Assembly (NCBI RefSeq): GCF_022376445.1
Contig: NW_025954977.1
Coordinates: 124,001-188,000, forward strand
DNA from: Fomitopsis serialis
Taxonomy: Eukaryota; Basidiomycota; Agaricomycetes; Polyporales; Fomitopsidaceae
DNA: 64,000 nt
Reading direction: 5' to 3'
Below, in pieces: positions 56,887 to 64,000 of the stretch (position 1 is its first letter; each line of letters begins with the position of its first letter). The position numbers and the translations under genes are program-made. The notes beneath the pieces were generated by a model. That model did not search any database. It had not been told where the DNA came from and saw only the letters and a list, made by a program, of their open reading frames with translations.

Positions 56887-58403
56887 ATGGACCCGTCAGT
56901 GCCATTGGTGGTCGATAATGGTACCGGCGTAAGTGTGGCATCTACCATCGCTGCTCGCGCTAAATCTCAGCTCGCTACACATCCAGTTCGTCAAAGTAGG
57001 CTACGCAGGTTCCAACTTCCCCGAGCATGGTATGTCTATCTCTGACCGAGCAGTAGACGTCCTCGACTGAATGGTGTTGTATTTAGTATTCCCGTCCATC
57101 GTCGGTCGCCCGATTCTGCGGGCGGAGGAGCGAGTTGGCACGACAGTGATCAAGGATATCATGGTCGGCGACGAGGCAGCGGAGAACCGGAATTACCTGC
57201 AGGTTACCCAGCCCATGGAGCATGGTATAGTGCGCAACTGGGAGGATATGAAGCTGCTCTGGGACTACACCTTCGACGAGAAGCTGCGTGTCAACACCCA
57301 GGGCCGCAAGGTACTGCTCACCGAGCCACCGATGAACCCCAAGGCGAATCGGCAACGGATGTGCCAAGTCATGTTCGAGGAGTACGGATTCCAGGGGGTG
57401 TATATCGCCATTCAAGCCGTATTGACGCTGTATGCGCAAGGTGCGTCGGGCCCCTCAATCTGTCACAATGCAGTCATACTGATGCTTGAATGCAGGTCTC
57501 ACTACCGGTGTGGTCGTTGACTCTGGGGACGGTGTGACCCACATCGTACCCGTATATGATGGCTTCGCCTTGCCCCATCTCACACGTCGACTGGACATTG
57601 CTGGTCGTGATGTAACGCGGTATCTCATCAAACTTCTGCTCATGCGGGGGTACGCGTTCAACCGAACGGCTGACTTCGAGACTGTCCGGGAGATCAAGGA
57701 GAAGCTGTGCTATGTCAGGTGCGTCGAACTACAATTGTTCCTGAGGGAAATATGGTGATACTCAGTGAGCCTTCATCAGCTACGACCTGGACCTGGACAC
57801 GAGACTATCGGAAGAGACAACGGTTCTCGTGGAGACCTACACAGTAAGGACACGTCGATCCCAGGCTCCGCACGTCTGCTCACATCACACCTAGCTACCG
57901 GACGGCCGAGTGATCAAGATCGGCTCAGAGCGATTCGAAGCACCCGAGTGCATGTTCCAGCCGCACCTCGTAGACGTCGAGCAGCCGGGCGTAGCAGAGA
58001 TGCTCTTCCAGACTATCCAGAACGCTGCCGTCGATATCCGTGGCGAACTCTACAAGCATATCGTACTGTCTGGCGGGTCCAGCATGTACCCTGGTCTGCC
58101 GAGTCGGCTGGAGAAGGAGATGAAGCAGCTCTACCTTACGCAAGTACTCGGCGGCGACCCGTCGCGACTCAACGTACGTTGCACATATTTTCAGTATGAC
58201 GATGGTGTTGAGTTTGCTCTACTCCCTCACAGAAATTCAAGATTCGCATCGAAGACCCGCCACGCCGGAAACATATGGTGTTCCTCGGCGGCGCGGTCCT
58301 CGCGGACATCATGAAAAGTCGGGAGGAGTTCTGGATCACGCGCGAGGAGTGGTTCGAGCAGGGCGTTCGCTCGCTAGACAAGCTCGGCCGCGGGGAGAAC
58401 TGA
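56887..58403 (+). CDS. ARP2: Actin-related protein 2 (Arp2)
   Basis: Seven exons (56887-56928, 56987-57029, 57087-57440, 57496-57718, 57780-57843, 57895-58173, 58233-58403) total 391 residues, in phase throughout. Landmarks are [37 protein letters not shown] and [80 protein letters not shown] and [20 protein letters not shown] follow. ATP-binding phosphate loops ([16 protein letters not shown]) are present. Arp2 is one of the two actin-like subunits of the Arp2/3 complex that nucleates branched actin at endocytic patches. The fifth exon uses an acceptor at 57778-57779, past an earlier CAG, to give CYVSYDLDLD. Confidence 0.96.
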
Positions 58404-59400
58404 ACGTGAATGAATGTACTTGTATGTATATCCGAAACGAGAATTGGCTAACTAGGACTGCGTTGGACCCGGACCATGGTATGATCTACTACACGAGGAC
58501 AAAGTAACACCATGCTTCAGGTAACCGTACATAGCAAAGTGGATAATACGCCCTTCAACAACAGGGGATTGCCCGTCTCCTCGGTGAACCCATGATCATA
58601 GACGGCTGATTCACGGCTCGCGCGAGCATATTGTATAGTCCTTACATGTTTTGGGCAATAGTGGCACAGCGGGTGCGCACGGTACTATGAAACATTCGTC
58701 TAAAGCATCTTAATTGCACACTGGGCGCATCGGGTCTTAGTCATGAGGCGAGTAAACTATTGAAACGTTACACTGTCGTTTTGATTAATTGACATCCGCA
58801 CCTTGGTTTCCAGGATATCACCATCGTCCCGTCATTGCAAGTTTCCGCCATCACACCTTCTGGTTGTTTGTCTCTTCAGGCCCTAGCTCGCGGTGCTCGC
58901 GCGACAGCTGGGAAGAGATGCCAGCGGAATGATCACCATGACCCATCGAGTCGTCCACGGGCCTGCGGCGGAAGGGTCTTCTATCGATCCAAACGAAGGG
59001 CCATGTATATATACCAAACGCAGCCGAACTCATTCGCGGGCCCCGTGGACCGAGGCTGCTGGGTGCTTCCAACCTGTCGCGATAACTCCGTTGAGCGCCG
59101 TTACTCCTGCGCATCCCCAACCACTAGCAAGTCATCTTCAGGACAGCCGCGCAGACGTGCCAGCGCGCACAAGATGCTAATGCTTAGACATGTGCAGTGC
59201 AGCAACAACGTAGGTCGGCTTCTGCAGGCAAGACACCCGCTAGCGCGAACGGGCTGTAGCAAGCACGATGCCCATATAAGCTACGCAGACGCAGTGCAAA
59301 ATCAAACTCTGCATGCGCCTCGACCTCGACGCGTGCGCCACCAGCTGAGGCTATGTGTCCGCACTCTCGAGACACCGAAGCAAGCTCGATACACGAACTT
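58404..59400. other. Intergenic
   Basis: 1 kb between converging ARP2 and the F-box gene. Open frames on both strands here lack support. Confidence 0.45.
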
Positions 59401-60996
59401 TCATCTCTTCGTCCTATTGTTGTTGTGTCTAGGCACGAGTAGTAGGGTCCGTGTCTGTCCATCAAAGAGTAGACCAAGAACATTCTGAGTTTCGACGACT
59501 ATCCCGTCCCTAGGTCCACACAAATGCTCTGCGCCCCAAGGAATGTTGATTTCGGTCAATAATCCGAGTTTTGCAACGTCAATGCAGTGCCAAACATACC
59601 TGAGCATCCCTCGTTCATTCAAACGCGGCATCTTCCGTTTGACCTGTTCCTGCCACTGCTCCTCCAGGCGTCCTACCGCTGCAGGCTGGAGCGCGCGAAG
59701 CTCAGGGGACAAGTCTAGGAACACCCCGACACCCCTTGCCCTGATATTTGCGAATTGCTTGCCAGCTAGAACTCCATCCAACAGGGTGAGGTCTGCGTGC
59801 TGATCGAGTCTGGCCAACAGAATCTCCAATCTGCGTAGAGGGTCTTCCTTTTTGTGGAATTGAAGATGATGTCCACTTCATGCATGACGTCTGATACGAT
59901 GGATGAGGCTATCGTGGAAATCCACGAGAAGTCGGGATCAATAGGGCATGAGCATTCGACGGTCAGTCGTTCTAACTTGAGTGCGCGGGCCAGATTGATA
60001 TGCGGTTCTATGGTCTAATCAGCTCCAGTGTTTACACGCGTGCTGTGCATACGTACCCAATGCGGCCTTTTGTACATCGGGGCTGACGTCTCCCATGTAT
60101 AGCGTCAAAACAAAGAAACGAAGGTGCGCGCGACTAGAGTCTAGAAGATGCTGACCCTTCTTTGATGCCAGAGTAAACGGCGAGGGAATGTCCATCTCCA
60201 AGCTGAGGAACTGCAGCTGGCAACCATCCTCTTCCGCGCACCGGATGAGGAACGCTTGGATCGCTGGGTCGATTGGCTCACAGAGTGCCAATGCACTGAG
60301 TTCACGACTTGTCCTCGGCAGAGGTGATAGTATGTCTACTGGCCCGGGCTCATCTTGTGTGCATCGTACTACAACGCAATGCATCCAAGTGAGAGCCGGG
60401 AGAGCGGACACCAGACGGCCGAAAAGCATGGCAGATGCAAATGTGACGTTGACGAGCTTCAAGGAGGCGACGGACTGGAAAGCGTGTGGCACGTAGGAGA
60501 GTGATTTTGGTTGGATATCCGCTACCCTCCATTCGGCATGACGCACTATCAATTCCTTGACGTTCGGCAATTTGCAAGCAAGCATGGCAACGAAAGTGGC
60601 CATGTGCGGGATTGGTAGTCGTCGTTGGTCCTGATCCAGCCCACCCGCAATGGCAATACGTTGTACCGCCTCTCGCAGATGTGGTTCGGCGCGGATGAGC
60701 CTAGAGAGTGCGACGACTTGCTCGCGACTGCGCACTGAGATCTGCCAGTGGAGGTGAAACCAGCTGCGGTGGTACCATGATTTGCAGACCAGCGTGCAGG
60801 CGATAAGCGTGCCCCATCCTGGGTGCGAAGTCCAATTGTTGTTGTCGCCACGCTTGCTCTCCGTGGCTACAATGTCGATGATGCGTTCCCATACTTCCAC
60901 AGGGAGTTCCAGCCGCTGAGTGCTTGGCTCTGAGGCACTGACCGCGTGGCTCGATAGCTCCATTCCACAGTCCCCTCGCATGCCTCCGCTGCCCAA
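59401..60996 (-). CDS. F-box-like protein
   Basis: Exon 1 (60996-60058) opens with about 30 variable residues, then an F-box: LELPVEVWERIIDIVATESK, LIACTLVCKSWYHRSWFHLH. A Leu-rich C-terminal region follows (ANFKLPNVKELIVRHAEW-type blocks; VASLKLVNVTFASAMLFGRL; RELSALALCEPIDPAIQAFL). Such proteins recruit targets to SCF ubiquitin ligases through Skp1; Agaricomycetes have hundreds. A second exon (from about 60017) gives EPHINLARALKLERLTVECS and SWISTIASSIVSDV, then LEILLARLDQHADLTLLDGV. A one-base slip near 59,865 separates the last two blocks. The true stop is uncertain. Confidence 0.65.
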
Positions 60997-62098
60997 GGAT
61001 GCATAAGATAACGTTTACATGAGAAATGGATGGTGACAGACTCATCAAATCAGCACTCACAACGATTTACTGCCTCCTGGGGAGTAATCCTCACTTATGT
61101 CCAGTTGAGACATTGTGCATCTGAGGGTGGCCACAAGACACGGAACTTGAACAGTCACGTCTATTACATCGAAGTCGAACATATCATTCGCTGTTTGAGA
61201 CTTCAATGCTCTGTTTGTAAAAATTTCGAGTTCACCTTTAATGTCAGTTACTATGTCAAGTCTGCGCCCGAATACAAGGATGCCTATAGGCAGTGGGGTA
61301 CTATACAATGTGTGACGCGGCCCCAGGTGGCGACAATGAGCCCTTGCTGTTATGGACGTGGTCAGAAAGAGACTGCTATACTTCCTTGCAACTCAGGCTT
61401 ACCAAGTTATAGGAAACCCTAAGGCGAATTTGCGCTCCGTCACCCGTGATGCGACCTATCCTTCCATGATAGTCTACCACAATCACTCGCGCGGCGTTTG
61501 GCAGAATGACCCAGGACCGCGGTGGTACTGCAGTGTACGTAACAGAAGATATCTGATCAACGTGCGGGGTTTCTGCCGCATCTGTAACTTGTACGCGCGC
61601 GCGTTTATTCAAGCTCGAACGCTTGCAGCACCGATGGAGGCGGCGCCGCTGTTGCTCAACAACAGCGAATTGTCTCCCCTCTAATAGACCTCAACGTGTT
61701 CAAATGTCAAACGATCCCGTAGGTACCCCAGTCAGTACAGAATCCGGAATGCCGCCATGTGGGTACGCATGTGCTTACAAGCCTTCAAAGCGCCAACGAG
61801 CGGAACTCAATGCGCTGCTATGTACATACCCAGAAATTTCTGACGCGGTTTGCATATCAAATGTGGTCTGCATATCATGCATATGTGGGTGACACGAGCT
61901 ATCGGGCTTAAATACCTGCATGAGCATGCTGAGACAGTAGTCTCGACAGTGACGCACGCACCAGACATCGGCAACAGGCATCCCCGACTACTACAGATAT
62001 CCCTTCACTCGATACGCCGCAGTACAAAGTAGCATGTCAGAGCATAACGAGATATGCAGAGCTACGTGCTACACTCTGACAATGAACGGCACTTGTTA
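60997..62098. other. Intergenic
   Basis: About 1.1 kb with no recognisable gene, including the F-box gene promoter and the P450 3' flank. Confidence 0.45.
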
Positions 62099-64000
62099 CT
62101 ACACCAATTCTTCCTTCAAGATCTCTACAAGACCATCGATCCTGGGCGTGAAATTCACAGTGAACGGCTTAGGGAAGATGAGTGCTTCATCGGTGAATGC
62201 ATCCGGGTCAATCGGAGACGAAGCGTTCTGAGTGACGTTGAATCCCCAGAGGGTGAGAGCGGTAGTTATGAAGAGCGAGCTGACAAGGGTTTGAGACGAG
62301 ACAACTTCACTTAAGTGAATGACTCACTTATCCGCCACATGTTGTCCGACGCACGTTCTGAGAATGGCCTTAACATTGACGTAGATGATGACATGTGATC
62401 GTTAAGACGTACCTGCGCCCGAAGCCAAACGTGAAGAACTTCAGATCGTCTCGTAGACGGCCATTCGCATCCAACCATCGCTGAGGATTGAATGTTTCGG
62501 GGTCAGGGTACACCTCGGGATCCCGTGAGATCGCTCTGTAAGAGGTGAGATGGGCCCGCAGGGATGTATGTAGGCGGCGAACGCACAGGTGGTTGCCGAC
62601 GATCTCAGTGCCCGCCGGAAGGACGTAGTCCTTCTATTAAGAAAACAGCAATGCATCTGCATCGTTCAAGGCCGAGAACAAACGAGCTTACCCAGACGAT
62701 GTCCTTCGTAGCTCGGTGGGCGAAGCCTGGTATTGTAAGAACGTCGGCACCTATCCCCGGCGTCATGTATCACACTCACCTCCAGAAGCGACGGGGCGCC
62801 ATCTTGATGCCTCAAGGAAGAAGGCAGTCGCTTCTGGCAAGTTCACTTCATCGTCGAACGTCGGTGCTAGCAGATTAACAGACACTGTCAGGTGCCCTTT
62901 GACAACTGCCATAACAAGGCTCACCTCTGTCGCGACCGACGACTTGGTCAAGCTGAGCCTGTACCTTCGCTTGAGCATCCGGGAAGAGCGCTGCGGCCAT
63001 AGCGACGATAGACAATGAAGAAGCTGTCTAGGCTTTTCAAGTGAGCTAATGGCACGCCTTGGGACGGGAACGACTCACAGTGTCTGAACCTGCACCGAAC
63101 ATGGCGCCAGCCAGGTAAGCCACTTCATCATCAGAAAGCTGCAGATTCTGCTGCTCTCTGAGGATATGTGCAACAAAGGATGTTTCTGCTTCTCCATTTC
63201 TCTGTATCGGGCATTAATCAACCGACCGTTGACCCACAAGATCACATGGAGTTCTGCGACGTACCATGTGCGATTTGACGTTGGCAACCTGACTTTGAAA
63301 GAAGCTCAACTCCTCCTGGTGAAAATCCTGCAGCTGAGCCGTGTATCCCGGAATATACCGCAGGAAAGGGTATGTGTCAACTAGGTGTGCACCCGGTCGA
63401 AGGGCAGCTCCAAAGCGGCGCAGGCAGCGGTTGATAGTCTCCACTTCAGGATCCGAATACGACGTGGGCGTCGTCTTTCCGTAAGTCATACTGATCACTA
63501 CAGTGGCCGCGTATCTACAAGTAACAGGCGTTCAGTGTGCTGTCAAGGAGCAAAAATTACCAGAATAAACACCTTCTTGCGTGGTCCATGTGTTCCTTCG
63601 GCTCGCGGTAACAATCGAGAACGTAGGTCCTCGCATTCTTGCTCTGCATTTTCTTGTAAGTCTCAGCTACCTTCGGTTGAAGAAACGCATGCAAAGCCCT
63701 GACGGAAATGTAAGCACGGCTGTGTTAGTCGAGTCGCGTACTCACCTGCGCAACCTCTTGATGCGGTCGCCCTCGCCCGTCAACACGACACGCAGACCAC
63801 CTGACAGGATTTCATGAGCCGCTACAAATCGCGGACGGTCCATTGTCTCTGCAGAGTGCTTCACGAGTATATCCACGGCTGCCTATAATACGTGAATCTT
63901 GTTATCAAACGTAGCCAAGCTATGATAGCAGACGTACCTGATATCTGCCCACAATACAGACGATACGCCGTCCATATCTCAACGAGGTTACAGGTCCGTA
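62099..64000 (-). CDS. Cytochrome P450 monooxygenase, 5' end outside the window
   Basis: Reading inward from the right edge: YGPVTSLRYGRR, AAVDILVKHSAETMDRPRFV, FLQPKVAETYKKMQSKN, then VISMTYGKTTPTSYSDPEVE and RRFGAALRPGAHLVDTYPFL. The I helix is YLAGAMFGAGSDT. The K-helix ExxR is EASRWRP (Glu and Arg spaced correctly), and the PERF-like segment is YPDPETFNPQRWL. The haem loop FGFGRR|TCVGQHVAD (FxxGxRxCxG, Cys ligand) is split by an intron near 62411. The tail ends PRIDGLVEILKEELV, stop at 62099. At least eight introns. The N-terminal membrane anchor is beyond position 64000. It resembles multi-copy basidiomycete P450s of oxidative detoxification or secondary metabolism; the subfamily is not assigned. 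Confidence 0.88.

Noticed and set aside
58835..59488. 217-codon plus-strand open frame between ARP2 and the F-box gene
   Set aside because: No domain, no clean splicing, and it overlaps the 3' end of the F-box gene on the other strand.

Overview
This window is nuclear DNA of a filamentous basidiomycete, most likely a wood-decaying Agaricomycete of the polypore type. The evidence is a gene-dense, moderately GC-rich sequence. Most genes are split by 45-70 nt introns with GTRNGT donors and YAG acceptors. The protein families are typical of the group: Agaricomycete BTB proteins, a fungal-class A (GSTFuA-like) glutathione transferase expansion, a pepsin-type protease and a P450. There is no bacterial, organellar or viral signature. 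Exon joins were read by eye from splice sites and phase; nothing was run.

Layout. 0.5-3.2 kb: two tandem BTB genes. 4.3-7.0 kb (-): a LisH-domain Flo8/SSBP-like transcriptional regulator. 7.5-13.8 kb (-): a very large START-domain protein with a C-terminal membrane anchor. 15.0-16.3 kb (+): a UbiA prenyltransferase. 17.1-18.4 kb (+): an unknown proline-rich acidic protein. 18.7-29.7 kb: a large inverted duplication. Its arms each hold a GST gene (dead on the left, intact on the right) and a gene for a small secreted repetitive His/Gly-rich protein. The arms enclose a PAF-acetylhydrolase-like gene. The right arm also carries an 859 bp terminal-inverted-repeat element with a 9 bp target duplication; the left arm preserves the empty site. 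30.5-41.3 kb: four more GSTFuA-like genes, a GST fragment, an A1 aspartic protease and the mitochondrial carrier Rim2. A second inverted duplication here joins the 3' ends of a GST and the protease. 42.1-46.3 kb: two single-pass membrane proteins, one Mid2-like. 46.4-50.5 kb: pyridoxal kinase, RNA polymerase III subunit RPC8 and an APH-like kinase. 51.3-58.4 kb: divergent NTO1/BRPF-like chromatin reader and ARP2. 59.4-64 kb: an F-box protein and a cytochrome P450 running off the right edge.

Biology. The flanks (regulator, lipid transfer, vitamin B6, Pol III, histone acetylation, actin nucleation) are conserved housekeeping genes. The middle 23 kb is a fast-evolving island where GSTs, plausibly binding or detoxifying wood-derived phenolics, have multiplied by inverted duplication, with secreted proteins and hydrolases caught in between.

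Caveat. Many genes show single-nucleotide frame slips, several at G/C homopolymers, including in conserved genes. Some look like sequence errors rather than dead genes. ARP2, RPC8, pyridoxal kinase, the LisH regulator, the second BTB gene, the 17.1 kb gene and two GSTs read cleanly.
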